Shown: in pieces, positions 27,433 to 34,825 of the stretch
Position numbering within the stretch: position 1 is the first letter of the stretch
Layout of the letters: each line of letters starts with the position of its first letter
DNA from: GCA-002733465 sp039969155
GTDB lineage: Bacteria; Pseudomonadota; Gammaproteobacteria; Enterobacterales; Kangiellaceae
Direction: 5' to 3'
DNA: 64,000 bases
Assembly: GCA_039969155.1 (NCBI GenBank)
Contig: JBDVOJ010000106.1
Coordinates: 1-64,000, forward strand
Notes under the pieces: generated by a model
What the model was told of the DNA's origin: nothing
Seen by the model: the letters and a program-made list of their open reading frames with translations, nothing else
The model's database searches: none
Position numbers and translations under genes: made by a program

Positions 27433-28272
27433 TTAATTAGTTTTGGTTTCTGCTTTTTTGGGTTTCTCGCTACTAGGATTAATATCCAACAACTCTACTT
27501 CAAATTGAAGAACCGAAAATCCGGGAATTGCTCCTGGACGTCCCTGCCAACCGTAGGCTTTCTCCCAAGGAATAACAAAGTGATATTTACTACCAACAGA
27601 CATTAATTGTAGCCCTTCGGTCCAACCCGCAATAACTTGGTTTAGAGCGAATTCGGCTGGCTGATCACGCTCAACTGAACTGTCAAACACTTTACCGTCA
27701 ATAAAAGTGCCGTGATAATGTACTCTTACTCTATCAGTAGCCGCAGGTTTTGCCGCACCAATTTTACCTTCTTTTACGACTCTGTATTGAATACCCGACT
27801 CTGTAATCTTGACGCCTTCTTTCTTAGCATTTTCTGCAAGAAACGCATCTCCAGCTTCAATTTCTGGCTTAGCTTTTTCTTTTGCTTCAGCCATAGCTTG
27901 AGCTTCCGCTTCTTGCTGTGCGACTAAATGTGCAGCCTGAATTTTTTGTTGAAACTGAGCAAACTGCTGCTCAATTTCTTTTTGATCAAGTTTAGATTGA
28001 TTTTGAAGTGCATCTTCGAAACCGGCAGCAACAGATTCTTTATTGATACCTTGCATTTTATACTTCTCTAAATCATTTCTGATGAAGGTAGCCATTTTTG
28101 CGCCCAGCGCATAACCAATCTTATCTTCGTCTTTAACGCTTTCTTTAGCGCTTTGTTCGCTTTTTGCTGCATCTGTTGAATCTTTATCTTCTTGTTTAGC
28201 TTGCTGGCAAGACGCCAACAATAAAACCGCAGAAATCGCTAGAAGTTGTTTTTTTAAATCCCAAATACCCAC
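27433..28272 (-). CDS. FKBP-type peptidyl-prolyl isomerase lipoprotein (FkpA/Mip type)
   Basis: 279 residues. GTG start at 28272 supported by GAGG eight bases upstream. N-terminal signal ends in the lipobox LLASC, so it is a lipoprotein (no Asp at +2, therefore probably outer membrane). An N-terminal helical dimerisation part (IGYALGAKMATFIRNDL) and a long charged linker helix precede the C-terminal FKBP domain: RVHYHGTFIDGKVFDSS, VIAGWTEGLQLMSVG, then AYGWQGRPGAIPGFSVLQF. It catalyses cis-trans proline isomerisation and acts as a periplasmic folding helper. Slightly longer than E. coli FkpA. Confidence 0.93.
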   Translation of the reverse strand: MGIWDLKKQLLAISAVLLLASCQQAKQEDKDSTDAAKSEQSAKESVKDEDKIGYALGAKMATFIRNDLEKYKMQGINKESVAAGFEDALQNQSKLDQKEIEQQFAQFQQKIQAAHLVAQQEAEAQAMAEAKEKAKPEIEAGDAFLAENAKKEGVKITESGIQYRVVKEGKIGAAKPAATDRVRVHYHGTFIDGKVFDSSVERDQPAEFALNQVIAGWTEGLQLMSVGSKYHFVIPWEKAYGWQGRPGAIPGFSVLQFEVELLDINPSSEKPKKAETKTN

Positions 28273-28428
28273 AATATGCCTCGTATATGTTAATTATCCA
28301 TAAAATTGATAACTTAACCCAAATCTCGGAGATAAATTACCTAAAACAGCCAAGCAGTCTATACTTTAACTAGTCAAAAAAACAGAGCAAAGCGCTCTAA
28401 AACTTATAAATTGCGACCCTTGACCTCA

Positions 28429-29427
28429 ATGACGACTAAAATACTCTTTCAAATCGCCTTTTTGGCAACGATACTCGCTTTTTTCAGTGGCTGTGACCAA
28501 TATGAAGGCTCGATAGCCGAAGCTAAACACACCGCCGTTGGGACTCTAGATGCGGTTATATCTAGGGACGCTTCCCATGCCATTGTTTCGTCAGTTAATC
28601 ATGGAACGGGTTATTGGGACTTGCAAAGTAACGAGTTGCTTTACAATTGGACTCACGGAGATGACCCTACCAGAGAAATCATCGCAACTAACCTCTCTCC
28701 TGATGGCAGTCGCGCAATTACCGCAGATAATCGCAATTTCAGTATTTGGAATACTAACAGTGGTAAATCATATGGTTTCTGGAAAGCACCGGCTAAAATT
28801 CGAGCGGTCGCTTTATCCAACAAGGGTCGATACGTATTACTGGGCTTAGAAGATGGTCGCGCAATTCACATCGACATGAACACAGGAAGAAGGCTTGAGT
28901 TCACCGGGCACAGAGAAGAAGCAGTCGCTGATGTTGACTTGTCTGCTAATGGTCTCTGGGCATTAACTGGTGGCGCCGATTATCGAGCTATCTTATGGAA
29001 TACCAAAACTGGCAAACCTAAGCGTCTATTTGAACATCAGACTAGAGTCACGCTGCTACGTTTAAGTAATTCAGGAGAGCGAGCATTTACCGCAGGCACT
29101 AAAGGCAACGCGTTTGTATGGGATTTATCCACTGGTCAACAAATTAGTCGTCTGGATCTAGCCAAAAGGGAATACGTGATCACTGCAGCTAGATTCTCGA
29201 ACGATGAAACTCGCCTCGTTACTGGTGCACCTGCTAGAGATATTAGTCTATGGGATTCCAATACAGGAAAGCGCATTAAGCAGTGGCAGGCTAGGACCAG
29301 AGAACAATGGAAGCCTAGCGGGGCTATCATCTATTCTGTCGCATTTTCTGACAATGATCAGTACGTATATTCAGAAAGTTCAGCAGGTTTTGGGGAAAAA
29401 TGGTCGGTTAGACCCAACCAGAAATAG
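28429..29427 (+). CDS. WD40-repeat lipoprotein
   Basis: 332 residues from ATG 28429; an upstream TTG (28411) is open but places extra residues before the signal peptide. The signal ends in the lipobox FFSGC. The rest is a WD40-type beta-propeller with at least six blades (ANGLWALTGGADYRAILWNT, AFTAGTKGNAFVWDLSTGQQ, LVTGAPARDISLWDSNTGK). No enzymatic motif. It probably acts as a protein-binding scaffold in the envelope; the partner is unknown. Stand-alone gene, divergent from the FKBP gene. Confidence 0.88.
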   Translation: MTTKILFQIAFLATILAFFSGCDQYEGSIAEAKHTAVGTLDAVISRDASHAIVSSVNHGTGYWDLQSNELLYNWTHGDDPTREIIATNLSPDGSRAITADNRNFSIWNTNSGKSYGFWKAPAKIRAVALSNKGRYVLLGLEDGRAIHIDMNTGRRLEFTGHREEAVADVDLSANGLWALTGGADYRAILWNTKTGKPKRLFEHQTRVTLLRLSNSGERAFTAGTKGNAFVWDLSTGQQISRLDLAKREYVITAARFSNDETRLVTGAPARDISLWDSNTGKRIKQWQARTREQWKPSGAIIYSVAFSDNDQYVYSESSAGFGEKWSVRPNQK

Positions 29428-29455
29428 AACCGGATAATAAGAAGGCACGTTTATT

Positions 29456-29469
29456 TGCGAAACTTCGCA
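29456..29469. promoter_or_regulatory. Palindrome upstream of the ECF sigma gene
   Basis: TGCGAA-AC-TTCGCA is a perfect 6-2-6 palindrome about 60 bases before the likely -10 box of the sigma gene, with a further TGCGA half-site near 29488. It could be an operator, or a weak terminator for the WD40 gene. Confidence 0.3.
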
Positions 29470-29525
29470 TAAATGTGATAATTCTGCGATAACTTAAGGT
29501 GGTTGTTTTTGAGACAATATGGCTA

Positions 29526-29534
29526 TGTTATAAT
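29526..29534 (+). promoter_or_regulatory. Extended -10 promoter of the sigma-factor gene
   Basis: TGTTATAAT matches the extended -10 consensus TGnTATAAT exactly, 43 bases before the ATG at 29578. No good -35 is spaced properly, which is usual for extended -10 promoters. Confidence 0.55.
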
Positions 29535-29577
29535 TTTTTTCGAGTAAATACTAAAGCTCGATTAACTGGAGTAAAGA

Positions 29578-30192
29578 ATGGCTGAACTCTCAACGATGTC
29601 TGAAGAACAAATACTAAAGGAATTACTGAAAGGTAATGAAGCCCTGTTTCAACAAGTCTTTAGTCAATACTATAGTTCAATGCAATCGGTTGCTTATGCG
29701 ATAGCAGGACCGGTGATAGCCGATGAGGTAGTGCAGGAAGCCTGGGTTTCTGCACTCAAAGCACTACCTAAATTTGAAGGTCGTTCTTCACTTAAAAGCT
29801 GGCTGATTCGAATTGTTGCTAATGAAGCAAAGACCAGACGACGTAAAGAGAACCGCTCTGTTTCATTAGAAGCGATGCAAGATAGTTGGTCTACAGACCC
29901 AAGGTTTTCAGAAAACTCTGGTTGGAAGAACCCAAGTTCTCAGTGGCACGGCGACACGCCCGAAGACTTACTTTCAGCCGACGAGCTAAGAGAGTGCATC
30001 GAAAAAAATATGCAAAAGCTACCTGAAAACCAATTGGCGGCATTACGGCTTAGAGACTCCGGCGGACTGTCGATGGATGAATTATGTAACATCCTCGAGG
30101 TAAGTTCTTCTAATGTCAGAGTTTTGCTACACCGAGCTAGAGATAAAGTTTTACGTGTTATTGACCATTTCCAAGTGACAGGAGAGTGCTAA
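29578..30192 (+). CDS. ECF-type RNA polymerase sigma factor
   Basis: 204 residues, sigma-70 family with only regions 2 and 4. Region 2 (about 22-95) has FSQYYSSMQSVAYAI, EVVQEAWVSALKALPKFEG and SSLKSWLIRIVANEAKTRRR; region 4 (about 145-200) has LPENQLAALRLRDSGGLSMD and SSNVRVLLHRARDKVLR. A linker of about 45 residues is rich in Ser and Trp. AACTGGAG precedes the ATG. The stop overlaps the ATG of a zinc-type anti-sigma gene, so the pair is a regulated sigma/anti-sigma module. Confidence 0.93.
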   Translation: MAELSTMSEEQILKELLKGNEALFQQVFSQYYSSMQSVAYAIAGPVIADEVVQEAWVSALKALPKFEGRSSLKSWLIRIVANEAKTRRRKENRSVSLEAMQDSWSTDPRFSENSGWKNPSSQWHGDTPEDLLSADELRECIEKNMQKLPENQLAALRLRDSGGLSMDELCNILEVSSSNVRVLLHRARDKVLRVIDHFQVTGEC

Positions 30193-30452
30193 TGTTGCCT
30201 AACTGCAAACAAATAGCCGAGCAGGCCTCCGAAAAGATCGACGAACCACTCACCGGCATGGCGTGGTTTAAACACAAAGTCCATGTACTAATGTGTAAGC
30301 ATTGCGCGCGATACGTTAACCAAATGGAGTTATCCAGTAGAACCATCACAACCATGGATAGCCAAGTAACGCCAAATCAAGAAGTTAAGAAGAATGTTGA
30401 AGAAAAGTACCGAGATCTGCATTGTAGTGACTCTTCGCACGGTACCAAATAA
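30192..30452 (+). CDS. Zinc-finger (zf-HC2) anti-sigma factor
   Basis: 86 residues from ATG 30192, preceded by GGAG and overlapping the sigma stop (TAATG). It carries the ZAS motif H-x3-C-x2-C (HVLMCKHC) plus an N-terminal Cys (LPNCKQIAEQ), the arrangement that binds zinc in anti-sigma factors such as RsrA and ChrR. No membrane helix is present, so it should be soluble and may sense redox or metal through the cysteines. The C-terminal tail is polar and short. Release of the sigma factor under oxidative conditions is plausible but inferred. Confidence 0.85.
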   Translation: MLPNCKQIAEQASEKIDEPLTGMAWFKHKVHVLMCKHCARYVNQMELSSRTITTMDSQVTPNQEVKKNVEEKYRDLHCSDSSHGTK

Positions 30453-30535
30453 CCTCACTGAACAACACTGCACAAGCCTAACGAAATCACCAAGTGAAAG
30501 ATTGATCCTCAATCAGACTTTGAGTTTAACTTAGG

Positions 30536-30868
30536 TTATTGCTTTGCCTCAAATTGAAGCTCTTGTGGAATGGTATAATCACCACGTGCTTTAACTAGCT
30601 TCTCCTCTTCAAAGAATAGCTCAAGCTTCTTAGTTCGATTAACGCTGCGATTTTCATTTGTGAAGGTATACAGATAAATCCAATGGTTATCAGAAAAACT
30701 GTCGTCAGCCACCGGACTTCCCAGCACAAAAATAACTTGATTCTTGCTTAATCCGACTCTTAGACGGTCAACTTCTTTTTGGTCAAGAATGTTTCCCTGT
30801 TGAATATCCAAGGTATAAACACATGAAGTGGTGAACAATACTATTAATAAACAAAACAGCCTAACCAT
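30536..30868 (-). CDS. bamE: Outer-membrane assembly lipoprotein BamE (SmpA/OmlA)
   Basis: About 110 residues from ATG 30868 (AGG upstream, and it places the start right at the signal peptide); a farther ATG at 30889 is less likely. The signal ends in the lipobox FTTSC. The BamE fold is shown by GNILDQKEVDRLRVGLSKNQ, VIFVLGSPVADDSF and WIYLYTF, followed by KLELFFEEEKLVK. BamE is a small subunit of the BAM complex that inserts outer-membrane barrels. It is transcribed divergently from fur, an arrangement described for omlA-fur in Pseudomonas. Confidence 0.94.
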   Translation of the reverse strand: MVRLFCLLIVLFTTSCVYTLDIQQGNILDQKEVDRLRVGLSKNQVIFVLGSPVADDSFSDNHWIYLYTFTNENRSVNRTKKLELFFEEEKLVKARGDYTIPQELQFEAKQ

Positions 30869-31017
30869 TGAAATACCTATAATTACCAAAAACTCAGGCT
30901 CAAAGCTATTGTTCGCTCGAACCTATTGATGTCACTACCAAGCCATTGCACGATTACAAAAGCTGTTGAATAGCGCGTATTCTATATGAAATTATGCAAA
31001 ACGGGGTAAAAAAAGTT

Positions 31018-31023
31018 TATAAT
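31018..31023 (+). promoter_or_regulatory. Probable -10 box of fur
   Basis: TATAAT in TTTATAATGCC, 68 bases before the fur start, in the bamE-fur divergent gap. No good -35 and no recognisable Fur box were seen. Confidence 0.4.
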
Positions 31024-31090
31024 GCCTCCTTATAGTCAATTTTATTGCAATATAATTCAAAAGAAAGTGAAATTTAATTAGGAGCTGGCA

Positions 31091-31495
31091 TTGAGCAATC
31101 AACAACTCAAAGAGGTGGGCCTGAAAGTCACCCTACCTCGGTTAAAAATTCTCAACATATTAGAAGAAGCAGAAGAGAAGCATTTAAGCGCTGAAGATGT
31201 CTATAAGCTATTGCTCGCTGCGGGAGAGGATGTCGGATTGGCTACGGTGTATCGAGTGTTAACACAATTTGAATCTGCAGGTTTAGTCTGTCGTCATAAT
31301 TTTGAAGAAGGCCATGCTGTATTTGAACTTAGTAGTGAACATCACCACGACCACATGGTGTGTGTAGACACCAATGAAGTCATTGAGTTTGTAAATAAAG
31401 AAATTGAAGACTTACAACACAAAATTGCAGAAGAACACGGATATGAACTAATTGATCATAACTTAGTGTTATATGTAAAAAAGAAAAAAAGTTGA
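31091..31495 (+). CDS. fur: Ferric uptake regulator Fur
   Basis: 134-residue iron-responsive repressor. It starts at a TTG, supported by AGGAG six bases upstream and by the correct N terminus (SNQQLKEVGLKVTLPRLKIL). Winged-helix DNA-binding part with VGLATVYRVLTQFESAGL; C-terminal dimerisation and metal part with SSEHHHDHMVCVDTNEVIEF. Only the first Cys of the E. coli CxxC zinc site is kept (CVDT), as in Pseudomonas-type Fur, so structural zinc binding through that pair is not expected. A -35-like TTGACC overlaps its stop. Confidence 0.96.
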   Translation: MSNQQLKEVGLKVTLPRLKILNILEEAEEKHLSAEDVYKLLLAAGEDVGLATVYRVLTQFESAGLVCRHNFEEGHAVFELSSEHHHDHMVCVDTNEVIEFVNKEIEDLQHKIAEEHGYELIDHNLVLYVKKKKS

Positions 31496-31529
31496 CCAAA
31501 GCGGAAAAAAGCAGTTAAAGTACTTAGCA

Positions 31530-31595
31530 ATGAAAAACACTCAAGCACTAGAAAGATTTTTTGCGATATTTACTGACTCCATTTTGGAGGGGTAA
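31530..31595 (+). CDS. Candidate Phe-rich leader peptide (pheL-like)
   Basis: A 21-codon ORF between fur and pheA that encodes MKNTQALERFFAIF and ends at TAA 31593-31595. Three of its codons are Phe (two adjacent at 31557-31562, one at 31569-31571), as expected for a leader that senses charged tRNA-Phe. Its stop codon lies inside the antiterminator half-site, the geometry of classical attenuation. Weak point: there is no strong Shine-Dalgarno sequence before the ATG. Confidence 0.6.
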   Translation: MKNTQALERFFAIFTDSILEG

Positions 31596-31649
31596 TTGCT
31601 AGTGGCTTTTCGGTAATTAAAAACCTCCCAAATTGGGAGGTTTTTTTTT
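31577..31649 (+). promoter_or_regulatory. Phe-type transcription attenuator
   Basis: Four-segment leader. Segment 1 (CTCCA, 31577-31581) pairs with segment 2 (TGGAG, 31585-31589). Segment 2 plus the following bases (GGAGG 31586-31590 and TAATT 31593-31597) pairs with segment 3 (AATTA 31615-31619 and CCTCC 31624-31628) as antiterminator. Segment 3/4 forms the terminator: 11-bp AAACCTCCCAA/TTGGGAGGTTT (31621-31643) with nine T residues (31641-31649). A ribosome stalled at the last Phe codon (31569-31571) would leave segment 2 free; one at the stop codon would cover it. Derived by hand pairing only. Confidence 0.7.
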
Positions 31650-31656
31650 GCTTTAA

Positions 31657-33729
31657 TTGAAGGTGACCATGAATTCCAAAAACAATTCAACAGCCAAATA
31701 TAAACAGCAACTGCTAGGAATAAGAGATGCAATCAGTGAGATAGATAACTCGCTAATATCTCTTCTCGCAAAGCGACGCAAGTTAAGCATCGATGTCGCT
31801 GATATCAAACAGGCAATAGATAAGCCTCTTAGAGATCAAATAAGAGAGAAGGAATTACTAGGATCGTTAGTTGAAAAAGCGAGTTTGCTGAATATTGAGT
31901 CACGTTACATCACTAGAATTTTTACCGCCATTATTGAAGATTCTGTTCGTTATCAACAAGAATATGTGCAAGCAAAGATTACCCCGTCAACTAAAAATAA
32001 CCTATCGAAGTCTGTAGCCGTACTTGGGGGCGTTGGAGCTTACTCGCATTTAGCTGCAAAACAATTTTTCGCGAAAAGTGATAACCAGTATGATGCTTGC
32101 GATTCGTTCGATGAAATTATTCAAAAAGTAGAAAGAGGCGTCACTGAGTATGGAGTGATACCTATCGAAAACACTACTTCGGGTGGGATCACTGAAGTCT
32201 ACGATTTGTTGCTAAATTCTAAACTGCAAATAGTTGGTGAAGAAAAACTTCCTATCAATCACTGTCTAGTCACTAAGAAACAATTAGAACTGACTCAGAT
32301 TAGAACCATTGTCGCTCATCCGCAAGCCGCCAGACAATGTAGTCAAGATCTAGAAAAAATTACCAAAGCAAGAATCTCGCTATGTGAAAGTACAGCCCAT
32401 GCATTAGCAACGGTTGCCGCAGAAGAAAATTCAGATAGCGCTGCTATTGCTAGCGAGCAAGCAGCCGAATTATTTGATCTGCAAGTATTGAAAAAAAATA
32501 TTACGAATCAGGAGCGCAACTATACTCGTTTTATGGTGCTCGCAAAAAACGCTATTCCGGTTGCATTAACCGTACCGAGCAAAACAACTATTGCCCTTTC
32601 AACAGGTCAGCAACCGGGTTCCCTGGCAAAGGTGTTAGCACTTTTTGAAAATGCCAACATTCCACTAAGTAAGCTAGAATCAAGACCAATCCCTGAGAAA
32701 CCTTGGGAGCAATTATTTTATATTGATCTACAAGGAAATATTGACGAACCACATGTTGCTGAAACCTTAGCTTCACTATCTAGTCTATGTAAATTTCTCA
32801 AAATATTTGGTAGCTATCCCAGTGAGAACATTATTGCAACTAAAGTATCTGCAGATAGTGTTGCACACGCTAGTCTAAAAAGAGCTGAGTTAAATACTAC
32901 TTCTGCAACACCGACATCTCCCCCAAAACTAGTCGACGACGCCGAGCTATCTAAATCCATAATGAGAATATCTCCGAGCAAGACTTTGCAAGAATCGATA
33001 GTGGATTTAAACGGAACTCTTATAGGAAAAAATAGTTTTGTGCTAAGTGCCATTATTCACAACCTGAGTTCGGAACATGACTTGGAGGAGTTGTTTAACA
33101 GTATCGCTGAGTGCGGACTTAGTAGTTGCTGGATAACTAACTTGCGAAACTTGCAGACAGACAAAAGTAGAAATAGCTTAGATGAACACTCAATATCAAG
33201 AGTGGTATCGTTAGCTAAACAAAATCAACTATCACTTGTATTGGATATCGCCAGCGCAGAACAATTGGTATTAGTTTTAGCCAATAATGGAATCCCACGA
33301 ATTGCAGTTAGTAAACTCGAACAGCTAGATTTGTTAGATTCAGTTGGTAACCAAACATCGCCTGTAATCATCCAACAACCGCAAAGTGACAACTACGAAA
33401 AACTATTAAATGCTGCCGAATATATTCTTAGGAAAGGAAATCAACAGGTCGTGTTGGAATTGGCATTAGACTACTCAAAATATACACCAAGTAATTTAGC
33501 AAGTATCGCTAAACTGAAAAATCTGACACACTTACCTCTCATCATTCATTTGGTTGGTGACAAAATAGACTTGCAAGTGCTACCAATTTTGGTTTCAGGA
33601 ATTAGAGATTTGGGGGTGAATGGCGTTCTACTGGATTTAACGGATAAAAATCAAAATCAAAATCACGAGTCGGACAAACAACTAATGATAACCGCAAAAG
33701 AACTTGCGACTATCATGACAAAAATATAA
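31657..33729 (+). CDS. pheA: P-protein (chorismate mutase/prephenate dehydratase) with extra DAHP-synthase-like domain
   Basis: 690 residues against about 386 in E. coli. AroQ chorismate mutase (about 8-100: IRDAISEIDNSLISLLAKRR), prephenate dehydratase (about 118-300: VLGGVGAYSHLAAKQF, IPIENTTSGGI, NYTRFMVL) and an ACT domain (about 308-390: QQPGSLAKVL, ESRP) that binds phenylalanine for feedback control are complete. It makes phenylpyruvate from chorismate. The last 250 residues (about 440-690) align by eye with type I-beta DAHP synthase: LLNAAEYILRKGNQQVVLEL and NLTHLPLIIHLVGDKIDL correspond to its LLAAEYI..GN..V and LTHLPVIVDPSHATGRRDL blocks, but the GPCxxE, KPRTSP and DPSHATG catalytic motifs are gone. 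A Phe attenuator precedes it. Confidence 0.93.
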   Translation: MKVTMNSKNNSTAKYKQQLLGIRDAISEIDNSLISLLAKRRKLSIDVADIKQAIDKPLRDQIREKELLGSLVEKASLLNIESRYITRIFTAIIEDSVRYQQEYVQAKITPSTKNNLSKSVAVLGGVGAYSHLAAKQFFAKSDNQYDACDSFDEIIQKVERGVTEYGVIPIENTTSGGITEVYDLLLNSKLQIVGEEKLPINHCLVTKKQLELTQIRTIVAHPQAARQCSQDLEKITKARISLCESTAHALATVAAEENSDSAAIASEQAAELFDLQVLKKNITNQERNYTRFMVLAKNAIPVALTVPSKTTIALSTGQQPGSLAKVLALFENANIPLSKLESRPIPEKPWEQLFYIDLQGNIDEPHVAETLASLSSLCKFLKIFGSYPSENIIATKVSADSVAHASLKRAELNTTSATPTSPPKLVDDAELSKSIMRISPSKTLQESIVDLNGTLIGKNSFVLSAIIHNLSSEHDLEELFNSIAECGLSSCWITNLRNLQTDKSRNSLDEHSISRVVSLAKQNQLSLVLDIASAEQLVLVLANNGIPRIAVSKLEQLDLLDSVGNQTSPVIIQQPQSDNYEKLLNAAEYILRKGNQQVVLELALDYSKYTPSNLASIAKLKNLTHLPLIIHLVGDKIDLQVLPILVSGIRDLGVNGVLLDLTDKNQNQNHESDKQLMITAKELATIMTKI

Positions 33730-33761
33730 TTTAGCTGAGTATGATTTTGTTGGGGTCGGTT

Positions 33762-34058
33762 CTAACCTAGAATATTGCTATTTTCGAGCACTACGACTCG
33801 TTCGTCGCTGGATAACAATGGCCGCATTTCTTTCATAATTTCTAGCCTTTCTTTTGCGTCAGACCACTTATTCCATGATTCGATGTCTTCCCAACTCGAT
33901 ATGATTACAGCAAGGTTAGGATTGTCTTTTTCTTGCAGCAACTCTCCCGCGATAAATCCTTTGATAGTGTTAGCCCGCTTTCTCGCTCTGCGACTTAACT
34001 CAAGGTAATCATCAATACTGCCTTCACTAATTTGTCTTTCAATAATTACTCTGATCAT
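33762..34058 (-). CDS. Antibiotic biosynthesis monooxygenase (ABM) domain protein
   Basis: 98 residues, one ABM ferredoxin-like fold: IRVIIERQISEGSIDDYLEL, GFIAGELLQEKDNPN, VIISSWEDIESWNKW. Members are small oxygenases or haem/quinone-handling proteins, and the substrate cannot be inferred. No operon partner: the neighbour to the right on this strand starts 116 bases upstream. Convergent with pheA. Confidence 0.85.
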   Translation of the reverse strand: MIRVIIERQISEGSIDDYLELSRRARKRANTIKGFIAGELLQEKDNPNLAVIISSWEDIESWNKWSDAKERLEIMKEMRPLLSSDERVVVLENSNILG

Positions 34059-34174
34059 GATGGGGTAACCTTATACTTTTTCAACGATGTTTCTTGCAGA
34101 TAGTTATTGGAACGAGTTTTAGGGAATCATTATAAAACAACTCGCCCTTTACTGAAAATGATTTGCTAATGGAT

Positions 34175-34633
34175 TTAGTGATTAGTTCGCAAAGTTTCAA
34201 TGAGGTTATCTTCTAGATCTACACGTTTCGCTATCGCCTCTCCTAAAATAGAAAGGTCTTGGTCAAAGCGAGTCATCATTTCAGAATCATTGGCCATCAT
34301 TTTAGAGTACTTTTCATTGAAATCGACCACAATGTCAGTGGTTTTGGAAATGTCTGGATAAAGTCGATTTAGCAATTGCAGACTGGTCGGCCCGTTTATT
34401 TCACAATCATTAGCTATTTGCTGGTATACCTCAAAATGTCCCGCGGAAACATAATCGATAAGTACGTCGCAGAATCCATTTATTTGCTCGTTCTCAGGCA
34501 GTTTGGTTTGATTTCTAAATCCAGATAAACGGCAGTACATTACAATAACCTGACTCCGCTCAGCTAACCAGTTGCTAACAGCTTCGCTTTTGTTATCTAT
34601 GTCATCTATTTTATTTGTTTGTGTATCTAACAT
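34175..34633 (-). CDS. rsd: Rsd/AlgQ-family anti-sigma-70 regulator
   Basis: 152 residues, helical. The family signature is present: VIVMYCRLSGFRNQ, FCDVLIDYVSAGHFEVYQQI and NEKYSKM. Rsd binds region 4 of the housekeeping sigma-70 in stationary phase and so favours alternative sigma factors; AlgQ is the Pseudomonas version tied to alginate and iron control. The DsbB gene is nearby (also on the minus strand), as algQ and a dsbB homologue are in Pseudomonas. Whether it follows the enteric or pseudomonad role is unknown. Confidence 0.92.
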   Translation of the reverse strand: MLDTQTNKIDDIDNKSEAVSNWLAERSQVIVMYCRLSGFRNQTKLPENEQINGFCDVLIDYVSAGHFEVYQQIANDCEINGPTSLQLLNRLYPDISKTTDIVVDFNEKYSKMMANDSEMMTRFDQDLSILGEAIAKRVDLEDNLIETLRTNH

Positions 34634-34825
34634 AGTTCGACCGCCTCACTACAATTGGTTTCTATAGTTATTTAGTTACATTTTTACCACATTCTAGTGA
34701 TATAAAAAACACTAATTTGGTTTATTTGAATGGAATTATTTTACAATTCGCAAAATAAACACTAAAGTTTTCGTCAACAGCCTATTTCTTGACCAAAAGC
34801 CGCACATTCTTAATTCGGACGATGC

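Noticed and set aside
30890..31090. Fur box in the bamE-fur gap
   Set aside because: No 19-bp GATAATGATWATCATTATC-like palindrome could be found.
31492..31521. TTGACC...TAAAGT as the promoter of the Phe leader
   Set aside because: Spacing of 18 is acceptable, but the start of transcription would fall almost on the leader ATG, leaving no ribosome site, so it was not annotated as a promoter.
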